In this document: piece after piece, positions 36,110 to 43,400 of the stretch
How the letters are laid out: each line of letters begins with the position of its first letter
Position numbering within the stretch: the first letter of the stretch is position 1
NCBI RefSeq assembly: GCF_014200045.1
Contig: NZ_JACHOV010000001.1
Location: 62,001 to 126,000 of the forward strand
Direction of reading: 5' to 3'
Source: Rhizorhapis suberifaciens
Lineage (GTDB): Bacteria; Pseudomonadota; Alphaproteobacteria; Sphingomonadales; Sphingomonadaceae
DNA length: 64,000 nucleotides
Notes under the pieces: model-generated
What the model was told of the DNA's origin: nothing
The model's database searches: none
The model's input: only the letters and a program-made list of their open reading frames with translations
Program-made: the position numbers and the translations under genes

Positions 36110-36746
36110 ATTCCAGGACCGCTATGACGCCGGAAAGCGGCTAGCCAAAGTGTTGGCCGGTTTTGCCGCCCTCGATCCGGTCATCCTTGGCCTGCCTCGG
36201 GGGGGCGTTCCCGTCGCCTATGAGGTGGCGATTGCATTGGGGGCGGAACTCGACCTTTTGTTCGTGCGCAAGATTGGCGCACCCGGCCATGAGGAGTTGG
36301 GAATAGGCGCGGTGGTCGACGGGCCAAATCCGCAATTGGTGCTCAACGAAGATATTGTGCGCCAGCTCGGCCCCAGCCCCAATTATATTCGGTCCGAAAT
36401 GCGCAGGCAGCTTGAAACGATCGACGAACGAAGGCGGCTATATCGCGGAGCGGCGGAACCGGTGGAATTGGAAGACCGAACGGTAATCGTCGTCGATGAC
36501 GGCATAGCGACCGGAGGAACTGTGCGCGCCGCCTTGAAGGGCGTCAGGAAGAACCATCCGGCCCGGCTCATTCTCGCCGTACCGGTGGCTCCGGCCGATA
36601 CGGTGGCGCAGCTTGCCGAAGAATGCGACGAAATCATTTGCCTGGTTTCGCCCAGTCCGTTTCACGCCGTGGGCGCGCATTATGTCGACTTCACTCAGAC
36701 GGGGGATGAAGAAGTCATCCATTTGATGCGAGAGGCGCGGGGCTGA
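36093..36746 (+). CDS. Phosphoribosyltransferase family protein
   Basis: A 217-residue type I phosphoribosyltransferase. The PRPP-binding motif is VIVVDDGIATGGTVRAA, and an early loop is GLPRGGVPVAYEVA. The base substrate cannot be read from sequence; relatives lie with dienelactone hydrolase-like genes. ATG 36093 has AGGAG eight bases upstream. It is the third gene of the EcfG-promoted operon, and a terminator-like hairpin follows on the opposite strand. Confidence 0.88.
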   Translation: MFGHPEFQDRYDAGKRLAKVLAGFAALDPVILGLPRGGVPVAYEVAIALGAELDLLFVRKIGAPGHEELGIGAVVDGPNPQLVLNEDIVRQLGPSPNYIRSEMRRQLETIDERRRLYRGAAEPVELEDRTVIVVDDGIATGGTVRAALKGVRKNHPARLILAVPVAPADTVAQLAEECDEIICLVSPSPFHAVGAHYVDFTQTGDEEVIHLMREARG

Positions 36747-36810
36747 AGTGATTTCGAGGCAGACGGAATCATTTGCCGACTCGGAAATCGCGGGAAACGA
36801 ACAAAATCCG

Positions 36811-36845
36811 GACTCGATCCGGTTCAACCTGAACAGGATCGAGTC
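36811..36845 (-). terminator. Intrinsic terminator after metK
   Basis: GACTCGATCC (36811-36820) pairs with GGATCGAGTC (36836-36845), and inside GTTCA (36822-36826) pairs with TGAAC (36830-36834). On the minus strand the hairpin is followed by ATTTTGTT, so it should end metK transcription. It also closes the convergent phosphoribosyltransferase operon. Confidence 0.78.
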
Positions 36846-36855
36846 TGGGAGTTAC

Positions 36856-38061
36856 TCAGAAAGCCTGCTTCAGTGCGTCGACCAAGTCCGTTTTTTCCCA
36901 CGGAAAGAAATCGCCATTGGCGGTGCGGCCGAAATGACCGTAGGCCGCCGTCGGTTCGTAGATCGGCTTGTTAAGGTTCAAATGAGTACGAATACCGCGC
37001 GGGGTTAGGCGCATCAACTTCGGCAGTACTGCTTCAATTCTGGCTTCGTCGATTTTGCCCGTGCCGTGCGTATCGACATAGAGCGAGAGCGGCTCTGCAA
37101 CGCCAATGGCATAGGAAAGCTGAATGGTGCAGCGTTCGGCCAGTCCAGCCGCGACCACATTTTTGGCGAGATAGCGACTGACATAAGCGGCCGAACGGTC
37201 GACTTTCGTCGGATCTTTGCCCGAAAAAGCGCCGCCGCCATGGGGCGCCGCGCCGCCATAAGTGTCGACGATGATCTTGCGGCCGGTCAGGCCTGCGTCG
37301 CCATCAGGGCCGCCGATTTCGAACAGGCCCGTGGGATTGATGTAGATGGCGTCGTCGGCAGGGAGCCAGCCCGAGGGCAGAACGTCTTCCATAACCGCCT
37401 TGGCATAGTCGCGCAGCTTCTTCTGCCCTTCGATATTGCTGAGAGCGGCGCTGTGTTGCGTCGAAACCACCAGCGCGGTGGCGCGCACGGGCTTGCCGTT
37501 CTCAAAAGCCAAAGTTACCTGGCTCTTGGCGTCGGGTTCAAGGAAGTCCACGACTTTGGCGTGCCGATCGGCGGCCATTTTTTCCAGTATCTTATGCGAA
37601 TAGTAGAGCGTCGCAGGCATGAGGCCCGGTGTCTCGTCGCAGGCATAACCAAACATGATGCCCTGGTCGCCTGCGCCCTCATCCTTGTTGCCGCTGGCGT
37701 CCACGCCCTGGGCGATATGGGCCGATTGGCCGTGAAGGAAGTTGGACAGTTCAGCTTCCTTCCAATGGAAACCCTCTTGCTCATAACCGATGCGCTTGAC
37801 GGTATCGCGCGCGGCCTTTTCAATCTCCGCCTTGCCCTGATCTGTGAGTTCGCCATCCGCAGTAATGAAGTTGCGGTCCGAACAACGTACCTCGCCCGCC
37901 AATACGATCCGATTGGTTGTGGTCAGGGTTTCGCACGCAACCCGGGCTTCAGGATCCTTGGAAAGGAACAGGTCGACGATTGCGTCGCTGATCTGATCCG
38001 ACACCTTGTCGGGATGACCTTCAGAGACGGATTCGGAGGTGAAAAGATAGGAACTGCGCAT
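36856..38061 (-). CDS. metK: S-adenosylmethionine synthase
   Basis: Makes SAM from methionine and ATP. The 401-residue protein starts [19 protein letters not shown] (cited to 20 residues), with the ATP-binding [13 protein letters not shown], and [19 protein letters not shown] in the C-terminal active site. ATG 38061 is chosen because MetK normally begins here; the open frame runs on to 38115. I looked for a SAM riboswitch in 38062-38139 and saw no convincing match. Confidence 0.96.
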   Translation of the reverse strand: MRSSYLFTSESVSEGHPDKVSDQISDAIVDLFLSKDPEARVACETLTTTNRIVLAGEVRCSDRNFITADGELTDQGKAEIEKAARDTVKRIGYEQEGFHWKEAELSNFLHGQSAHIAQGVDASGNKDEGAGDQGIMFGYACDETPGLMPATLYYSHKILEKMAADRHAKVVDFLEPDAKSQVTLAFENGKPVRATALVVSTQHSAALSNIEGQKKLRDYAKAVMEDVLPSGWLPADDAIYINPTGLFEIGGPDGDAGLTGRKIIVDTYGGAAPHGGGAFSGKDPTKVDRSAAYVSRYLAKNVVAAGLAERCTIQLSYAIGVAEPLSLYVDTHGTGKIDEARIEAVLPKLMRLTPRGIRTHLNLNKPIYEPTAAYGHFGRTANGDFFPWEKTDLVDALKQAF

Positions 38062-38139
38062 GATACTCCCGTACTTCCCGCGTTTAGGCATGCCTTCAGT
38101 GAAAACATGCACCATATAAAGATTTCCTTATATGCTCCC

Positions 38140-39678
38140 TTAGCCGCTCCGCCGACGCAACGCAATGCCGACGACAAATATAAGCAAGGCTAGGAGAAAG
38201 GGGGCAGGATTGCCCATACGGGCAAAGGCCGTCGGCGGCAGCTTACCCGGCAGGAATGTCTTGATATAACCCGCCTGACCGAGCGGCAGGTGATCGAGCA
38301 ACGCGCCGTCGGCAGCAATGACAGCCGAAATGCCCGTCGGCGTCGAACGAATGATCGGGATGCCCTCCTCCAGGGCACGAAGCCGGGCTTGCGCCAGATG
38401 CTGGGGCGGGCCCCAGCTTCCGAACCATGCATCATTAGACGGGTTGAAGAGGAAATCCGGCCGGTTGCGTTCATCGACGACATGGCCGGAAAATATAATC
38501 TCATAGCAAATCTGAACGCCCATTTTGAGGGAAGGGCGACTGCCGCTCGCCGGAAGGTCAAGCGTTTCGGGGCCGGGGCCTGGCCAGAAGTCTGCATCAC
38601 CTGGCACTAGGCGGGATAACCCAAGCGGCTGCAATATGCCACGCATCGGCAGATATTCGCCATAAGGCACCAAATGCGCCTTGTCATAACGGCTGATCAG
38701 CCAAGAATCCGGCGTCAGCACCCAAAGGCTGTTATTCGCACCGGTAAGCACGGTCTGCTGATTGCCGCCCTTTCCCCGGATCTCATAATAAAGCTTGAGA
38801 CCCCCAGTCATCAGCAATTCGCGCGGGCCAATCGTGCTGGCCAGGCGATCTCGCCAATTAGGTTCCAGATCCAATATCGCAGGCACGGCGGCTTCGGGCC
38901 AGAAGATCAGCCGCGATCTGCCGTCCGGCTTGCCGGAAAGTTGAGCCAGCTTCAGGAAATTGGGTTCCTCATAGGCTTCGACATGCTTGTATTGCTGCCC
39001 GATATTGGGCTGAACAATCCGGACCGGGACATCGCGGCGCAGCGGCGGCGTGGTGGGCTTGGCGAAATGCGCAGCTCCGGCAAACAGGGCGATGAGAAAT
39101 GCCGTGGCGGCGGCAAAGCTCCTGTTCTCGGCCCGGGACGCCAGCAGGATTGTTCCGGCCAAAAGAACCGTCAGAGCCGAAAGTCCATAAGTCCCGATCC
39201 AGCGCGCTCCGTCCGCCAGGGGCAGTGCGGAAATCCAGATCACCCCAAGCGGATTCCAGGAAAAGCCAGTGAAGATGTTCGCTCGCAGCCATTCCGTTAC
39301 CAGCCACGCCACGGCGAAATACAGCACGAATTGCCGCTGGTCACGCTTCCCATATCTCCACGCCAGCCCGGCCGCCATGGCAGGATAGACGGCAAGGTAA
39401 AGCGACAGCAGGAAGACTGCGCCATAACCAAACCAGTGCGGCATGGCGTCCTGAAAGGTAAAGGCATGCGCGATCCAGTTGAGCCCCGCCGTAAAATGTC
39501 CGACCCCGAACCACCAGCCACGGGTGAGGGCCTGCCGCAAATTCGCCGCTCGCTCGACAAGGAGCAGCAACAATGTGAAGCAAAGCAGGGTCAGCGGCCA
39601 AATTCCCAGCGGCGCGAATCCGATGGCAGAAATGAGTCCGAGGACAAAAGCGGCGATGATGGGATAAATTTTGTGCAC
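38140..39678 (-). CDS. lnt: Apolipoprotein N-acyltransferase
   Basis: Inner-membrane enzyme that adds the third acyl chain to lipoproteins. The 512-residue protein has several N-terminal membrane helices and the nitrilase-type catalytic domain: Glu in IFWPEAAVP, Lys in YDKAHLVPYGEYLP and Cys in GVQICYEIIF. A final membrane helix is near residue 490. It lies just upstream of metK and on the same strand. Confidence 0.95.
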   Translation of the reverse strand: MHKIYPIIAAFVLGLISAIGFAPLGIWPLTLLCFTLLLLLVERAANLRQALTRGWWFGVGHFTAGLNWIAHAFTFQDAMPHWFGYGAVFLLSLYLAVYPAMAAGLAWRYGKRDQRQFVLYFAVAWLVTEWLRANIFTGFSWNPLGVIWISALPLADGARWIGTYGLSALTVLLAGTILLASRAENRSFAAATAFLIALFAGAAHFAKPTTPPLRRDVPVRIVQPNIGQQYKHVEAYEEPNFLKLAQLSGKPDGRSRLIFWPEAAVPAILDLEPNWRDRLASTIGPRELLMTGGLKLYYEIRGKGGNQQTVLTGANNSLWVLTPDSWLISRYDKAHLVPYGEYLPMRGILQPLGLSRLVPGDADFWPGPGPETLDLPASGSRPSLKMGVQICYEIIFSGHVVDERNRPDFLFNPSNDAWFGSWGPPQHLAQARLRALEEGIPIIRSTPTGISAVIAADGALLDHLPLGQAGYIKTFLPGKLPPTAFARMGNPAPFLLALLIFVVGIALRRRSG

Positions 39679-39799
39679 GCCGCTGCTATCGCCTGCTTTT
39701 ACGGCAGTTTCAACCGGGTGCCGAAACGAACGGCGGAAGGCTGACCGAGGTGGTAAACTTCTCGCTTCAAGTTGAGCCGGCTCAGGCCGCCAAGCTTTC

Positions 39800-40528
39800 C
39801 TAATCCATCGTCCAGGAATAATCCTCTTCCATCACCTGGGTGATGGGAATCCCGTCTTCGTCGCGCGCAGGCTTGAAGCGGTAGCGTTCAACGATCACGC
39901 GACAGGTCATTGCGTCGACCTCGGGATATCCGCTTGGCTCGATGATTTCGCATTGATCGACAACGCCTGATGGGCCAACCGCGTATCGCACGCCGATCTT
40001 GAGCCGACCCGCGCCCTTGGCGGAGGCCGGGAAGTCGGAGTTGCGGAAGCGACCGCGGATCTGCCGGGCGCTAGTGAACTCGCCGTCGCCAATGCCTTGG
40101 CCCCGGCCTGAACCTGTTCCGCCCGCCCCCTGGCCTGAGCCGGCGCCACCTGCGCCGGACCCCACGGGATTGTCGCCGGCGGCAATTGGTGGCGGCGCTG
40201 CGGTCATTAGAGGGGGGATCGGCACGACGGGTACTGGCGCCACGGCTTGCTGCAGTGGACGCGCTTTTGGTCCCGGCGCAGCACCACCTTGTTTGGGGGT
40301 GGCCCTGTGCCGTTCTGTGGGTTCGGGCTCAGGCTTGGCGGGCGGCTTGGGGGGAGGAAGCGGCTTCAAATCCAATAGGACAAGAGCCGCTTCATCAATT
40401 CCCCGGGGCAAAGGCACTTGCAGGCCAGCGACGATCGCATAACCCAGAACAATGTGGACCGCCGCTACACCAATTACCGGGCCGATCCGCTCATATGTTC
40501 TTGATCGTCTGGCGGATAAGTTAGCCAT
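39800..40528 (-). CDS. TonB-family energy transducer
   Basis: A 242-residue protein with an N-terminal membrane helix (GVAAVHIVLGYAIVAGLQV), a proline-rich spacer (KPLPPPKPPAKPEPEPTE), a Gly/Ser-rich stretch and a TonB C-terminal domain (FPASAKGAGRLKIGVRYAV and RVIVERYRFKPARD). It probably couples the proton motive force to TonB receptors. No exbB/exbD are next to it. It is followed by a second TonB-like gene further upstream on the same strand. Confidence 0.85.
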   Translation of the reverse strand: MANLSARRSRTYERIGPVIGVAAVHIVLGYAIVAGLQVPLPRGIDEAALVLLDLKPLPPPKPPAKPEPEPTERHRATPKQGGAAPGPKARPLQQAVAPVPVVPIPPLMTAAPPPIAAGDNPVGSGAGGAGSGQGAGGTGSGRGQGIGDGEFTSARQIRGRFRNSDFPASAKGAGRLKIGVRYAVGPSGVVDQCEIIEPSGYPEVDAMTCRVIVERYRFKPARDEDGIPITQVMEEDYSWTMD

Positions 40529-40561
40529 GCCCGTTGCCGCAGCATGTCAGACCGCGCCGCT

Positions 40562-40852
40562 TTAACGGTAGACCCGGCGGCCGTTCTTATCGATATAATA
40601 TTCTCGCCCACGGCTATCGCGATGCCATTTGCGCTGGCCTTCAGAAGTGGCCGCGCCGACAGCCGCGCCGCCAGCAGCGCCAATGGCCGCACCTTCCAAC
40701 ACACCTAAGCCAGGGATCAGCGCCCCGGCCACAGCGCCGCCAGCACCACCAAATCCAGCGCCCCGTAGAGCATCGCGTGTCGTTTCGCGCGCGCACCCGC
40801 CGAGACCTGCCGTGGTAGCAAGCGCTGCTGCGATCAGCATTGTCTTGCGCAT
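40562..40852 (-). CDS. Glycine-zipper lipoprotein
   Basis: A 96-residue small lipoprotein: signal MRKTMLIAAALATTAGLGGC with lipobox Cys, then a glycine-zipper segment (GFGGAGGAVAGALIPG and GAAIGAAGGAAVGAAT) and a charged YIDKNGRRVYR tail. Glycine-zipper repeats usually insert in or lie against membranes. CAGGAGGTGAAT precedes ATG 40852, an excellent ribosome binding site, which rejects the longer frame to 40966. Its role is unknown. Confidence 0.82.
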   Translation of the reverse strand: MRKTMLIAAALATTAGLGGCARETTRDALRGAGFGGAGGAVAGALIPGLGVLEGAAIGAAGGAAVGAATSEGQRKWHRDSRGREYYIDKNGRRVYR

Positions 40853-40974
40853 ATTCACCTCCTGGTTGATTGAAATAGTCAACGTCTGGTGCTGCATTTG
40901 GTTCTGCGAATGGCAGGGAGAAGGCTCGGTCCGGCGCGCCTGGCCTACGGATCGGCGTGAAAACAATGACTTTC

Positions 40975-41724
40975 TTACCTGTTTAAGGGTATCCCTTCAC
41001 TCCGCCGGAGTTCATAATCGATCCGGATGCGAACCCATTCGCCTACCTTTGGCAGCCCTCCAAGTTGTGGTGGGCGAACGCGGAACTGCCAGGCTGCGGC
41101 CAGCACGGCGTGCGCGATGTTCGATCCCTGAGGATATTCGGCAACGGGGACGCAATCTTCCACGCGATAATCGGGTACGGTGCGACACGCGATCAAGCCC
41201 CAGCCCGGCCCGCGCGCCGTGGACAAATATCCGCGCAACTCATCATCATAAGGCTTGCGATACCAGGAGGCGGCATAGAGAGGTTCGCCATGCGGCCCCC
41301 CACCTTCAACGCGGGGCGTGTCGCCAGGCATGCCGCTATTGGGCGGACCCACTGTCGACTTGGCCGCTGGAGCCGGTGGTGCCGGGCGCACCGGTATGGT
41401 GGCGATGTCGGCGGCAGCCATCTGCCTTTGCGAAAGCTGAATCATTGATGGGAAAGGTGGTGCCGGCTGCTGTTCGTCGGGGAGCGGCTTTGCCTGGGCG
41501 GGCTCGGGAGGAGGCGCGGCGGGCCGTTCGCGCGACTGCCGGTCTTGCGTGCTGACCGCGGGCGGTGAGGGTTCCTCTTCCGATAAAGGCACCGCATCGA
41601 AGCTGAGCAACGACACTTCAGCCTCTTCGTGGCGCGAGGTCGATGGCGCGAGGGTGAGCAATAGAAGCCCCAACAGCCCTTCTACGAGTAGCGTCAGGAA
41701 AATTCCCGTCGCGCGCCTTCCCAT
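40975..41724 (-). CDS. TonB-like protein with membrane anchor
   Basis: A protein of about 249 residues with an N-terminal membrane helix (GIFLTLLVEGLLGLLLLTLA), a Pro-rich middle (PAAPPPEPAQAKPLPDEQ) and a C-terminal domain with VRPPQLGGLPKVGEWVRIRIDY that resembles the TonB fold. It could be a second energy transducer or a cell envelope protein. The start is not clear: ATG 41724 has no good ribosome binding site, and the frame is open to ATG 41853. It is on the same strand as tonB and the zipper lipoprotein. Confidence 0.65.
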   Translation of the reverse strand: MGRRATGIFLTLLVEGLLGLLLLTLAPSTSRHEEAEVSLLSFDAVPLSEEEPSPPAVSTQDRQSRERPAAPPPEPAQAKPLPDEQQPAPPFPSMIQLSQRQMAAADIATIPVRPAPPAPAAKSTVGPPNSGMPGDTPRVEGGGPHGEPLYAASWYRKPYDDELRGYLSTARGPGWGLIACRTVPDYRVEDCVPVAEYPQGSNIAHAVLAAAWQFRVRPPQLGGLPKVGEWVRIRIDYELRRSEGIPLNR

Positions 41725-41994
41725 CCCTGTGCGAACTCGCTCAGGCAAAATTTTGGCGGGAATACGGATCGTCTGGAACAATGAACCTCGCTTTGGATCA
41801 ACGCGGGATGGTTTAAGCCTTGTGAGGCAGTAGCCGACAGCAATCCTGACCATAAGCTAAAATTGGTAATTCCGGACGGGTTTCGACCAATATTCACCAT
41901 GGTTTGTCGATTTTTCGGCCTGGCGCAACTTTAGAGGCGCGAATTCGCTCTAAATGCCACGCAGAACAGGGGTGCATCAATCGGCAATGCTCAG

Positions 41995-42693
41995 TCAGCC
42001 TATCAGATCAATCCATTCGCTGATCACCCGGCGTCCTGCCGCCACCGCTGGAGGGCCATGAAGATCATGGGCGGCGCGTAGTGAGGCTTCGTCGCCACCG
42101 GCTTCGATCACGAATTCCGGACATTCCTCGATCCATGCGTTGAAGCGCTCATCTTCTCCCATTTCGGCATGAAACTGCAACGCCAACAGGTTAGGGCCGC
42201 GCCGGAAGGCCTGGTATTCGTATAAGTGGCTGGATCCCAAAAGCTCCACATTCTCCGGCAGTGTAAAGCTATCGCCATGCCAATGAAGAACCGGCACATT
42301 CTCCAGATGCCGCAAGGGCGAGGAAAGACCGGCGGTATTGAGGCGAATGGGATGAAATCCCACTTCCTTGTGGGGACCGGCATAGACGTCTGCTCCCAAG
42401 GCGGCTGCCATCATCTGAGCCCCGAAACAGACTCCGAGCGTTGGCCGGTCTGCCTCAAGCCGCAAACGCAATCGCTGTAGTTGGCAGGCGATCCATGGAT
42501 ATCGTTCCTGCTCATAAACCCCCATCGGCCCGCCCATCATGATCAGCAGATCGGGTTCCCGCAGATCGAGAGAACTGAATGCAGGATCAGCAACATCAAT
42601 TCGATCGATATGATAACCGGCATCCTCGATCGGCTGCCGATAGCCGGCGACGCCTTCATAAGGAACGTGGCGGATGATAAGCGCGGATTTCAT
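41995..42693 (-). CDS. Class I glutamine amidotransferase-like protein
   Basis: A 232-residue GATase of the GuaA N-terminal type. The nucleophile Cys is in GVCFGAQ and the catalytic His in LQFHAEMGED; the start MKSALIIRHVPYEG and MMGGPMGVYE are usual for free-standing members, which may act on glutamine or gamma-glutamyl compounds. ATG 42693 is used; the frame is open to 42816. It is divergent from the TonB receptor leader, with a sigma-70 type promoter for the other direction. Confidence 0.85.
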   Translation of the reverse strand: MKSALIIRHVPYEGVAGYRQPIEDAGYHIDRIDVADPAFSSLDLREPDLLIMMGGPMGVYEQERYPWIACQLQRLRLRLEADRPTLGVCFGAQMMAAALGADVYAGPHKEVGFHPIRLNTAGLSSPLRHLENVPVLHWHGDSFTLPENVELLGSSHLYEYQAFRRGPNLLALQFHAEMGEDERFNAWIEECPEFVIEAGGDEASLRAAHDLHGPPAVAAGRRVISEWIDLIG

Positions 42694-42805
42694 GAAGTTC
42701 GCCTGATACCGTCCCGATTTGCGAAATGAAGATAGACTTTCTTGACAGCTTAAAAGCAACCTGCCGCAGATATGCGAGCTTTCGCCTTGGAAATCAAAAC
42801 TTTGC

Positions 42806-42834
42806 TTGACCCCCATTTTTCTACCATATAGATA
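42806..42834 (+). promoter_or_regulatory. Sigma-70-like promoter of the TonB receptor operon leader
   Basis: TTGACC (42806-42811) and TAGATA (42829-42834) are separated by 17 bases; a TATAGA at 42827 gives 15. It is the best promoter-like sequence in the 700 bases before the receptor gene and would give a leader of about 560 bases. The CCTTCTTG-G-CAAGAAGG palindrome lies 20 bases downstream. Confidence 0.5.
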
Positions 42835-42853
42835 GAGTTTGTCGATGCAAGCG

Positions 42854-42870
42854 CCTTCTTGGCAAGAAGG
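42854..42870. repeat. Palindrome CCTTCTTG-G-CAAGAAGG
   Basis: A perfect 8-base inverted repeat with a single central base, just downstream of the likely promoter of the TonB receptor operon. It may be the operator of a repressor or the first hairpin of the leader RNA. Confidence 0.55.
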
Positions 42871-42974
42871 TGACGGTTTTCCGCCGTTCGACTGCCCGCG
42901 GCTTTTGACAGGGATGCAGCTTGCTCCGCGTTACCAAAGGCTAAAGCGCGCGATGCTCGGGCGACCACGCCAGG

Positions 42975-43010
42975 CATCGTGTTCCCCCAATCGCTTGGGA
43001 GAAAACGATG
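42975..43010 (+). promoter_or_regulatory. Leader hairpin covering the start of a nine-codon ORF
   Basis: CATCGT (42975-42980) pairs with ACGATG (43005-43010) and CCCAA (42986-42990) with TTGGG (42995-42999). The right arms contain most of the GGGAG ribosome binding site (42997-43001) and the ATG of the nine-codon ORF, so folding would hide its start. Confidence 0.45.
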
Positions 43011-43037
43011 CGTATTTTCATGATGTGTAGCAGATAG
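43008..43037 (+). CDS. Candidate leader peptide MRIFMMCSR
   Basis: A nine-residue ORF (ATG 43008, stop TAG 43035-43037) with GGGAG at 42997-43001, six bases before the start. It contains two Met codons and one Cys codon in a row, which would fit ribosome-mediated sensing of sulfur amino acids ahead of an organosulfur uptake operon. That role is an inference; short ORFs with a ribosome binding site also occur by chance. Confidence 0.4.
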   Translation: MRIFMMCSR

Positions 43038-43219
43038 GACCGGCCGGCCGGATGGCCAGCCGCGGGGCGCATATGTCCTGCGGGGATGACGGCTGCATCA
43101 ACCGCTTACCGGCGACCATGCATCCGCGCGCCAGCTATCCTGTTCGACCGCAACGCCGATCAATCTGAACCCAACAGCATGACGGAACGCCCGAACGGCG
43201 TTTCCTGCGAGGAAGAGCC

Positions 43220-43384
43220 ATGTCCATCATTCTTACAGAAGCCGATCTTGCGGCGCTCGCCCACTATCCCTTGTCCCTTCAGGAAGCTGCGCGCGCCCTT
43301 TGGAGCGGAAGGGAAGCTGTCCCGATCCAACATGCAGAAGACCTGCCTTCCGCCAACACACGGACGCGCCCAAAGGCGCGCTGA
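43220..43384 (+). CDS. Small hypothetical ORF before the TonB receptor
   Basis: A 54-residue ORF from ATG 43220 (AGGAAGAG just upstream) to TGA 43384, 16 bases before the receptor start. The sequence begins MSIILTEADLAALAHYPLSL and has a hydrophilic tail rich in Arg and Pro. It is in a different frame from the receptor. I do not recognise a family; a well placed ribosome binding site and position in the operon make it a plausible small gene or leader peptide. Confidence 0.45.
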   Translation: MSIILTEADLAALAHYPLSLQEAARALWSGREAVPIQHAEDLPSANTRTRPKAR

Positions 43385-43400
43385 ATTTTCAGGAAATTAC

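Larger units (their letters stand above)
42694..43219 (+). other. Long leader region without a long gene upstream of the TonB receptor operon
   Basis: About 525 bases. It holds a sigma-70-like promoter (42806-42834), a palindrome (42854-42870), a hairpin (42975-43010), a nine-codon ORF (43008-43037) and GC-rich sequence to 43219, then a 54-codon ORF. The region 43040-43200 has no clear feature; the GGAAC at 43184 followed by CGTT after only ten bases does not fit an EcfG promoter. Confidence 0.6.

Noticed and set aside
38062-38139. SAM riboswitch before metK
   Set aside because: The leader has only a short GGCATGCC palindrome; none of the known SAM aptamer signatures could be matched.
43184-43202. 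GGAAC followed by CGTT before the TonB receptor
   Set aside because: The spacer is only ten bases, against 16-17 in EcfG promoters.
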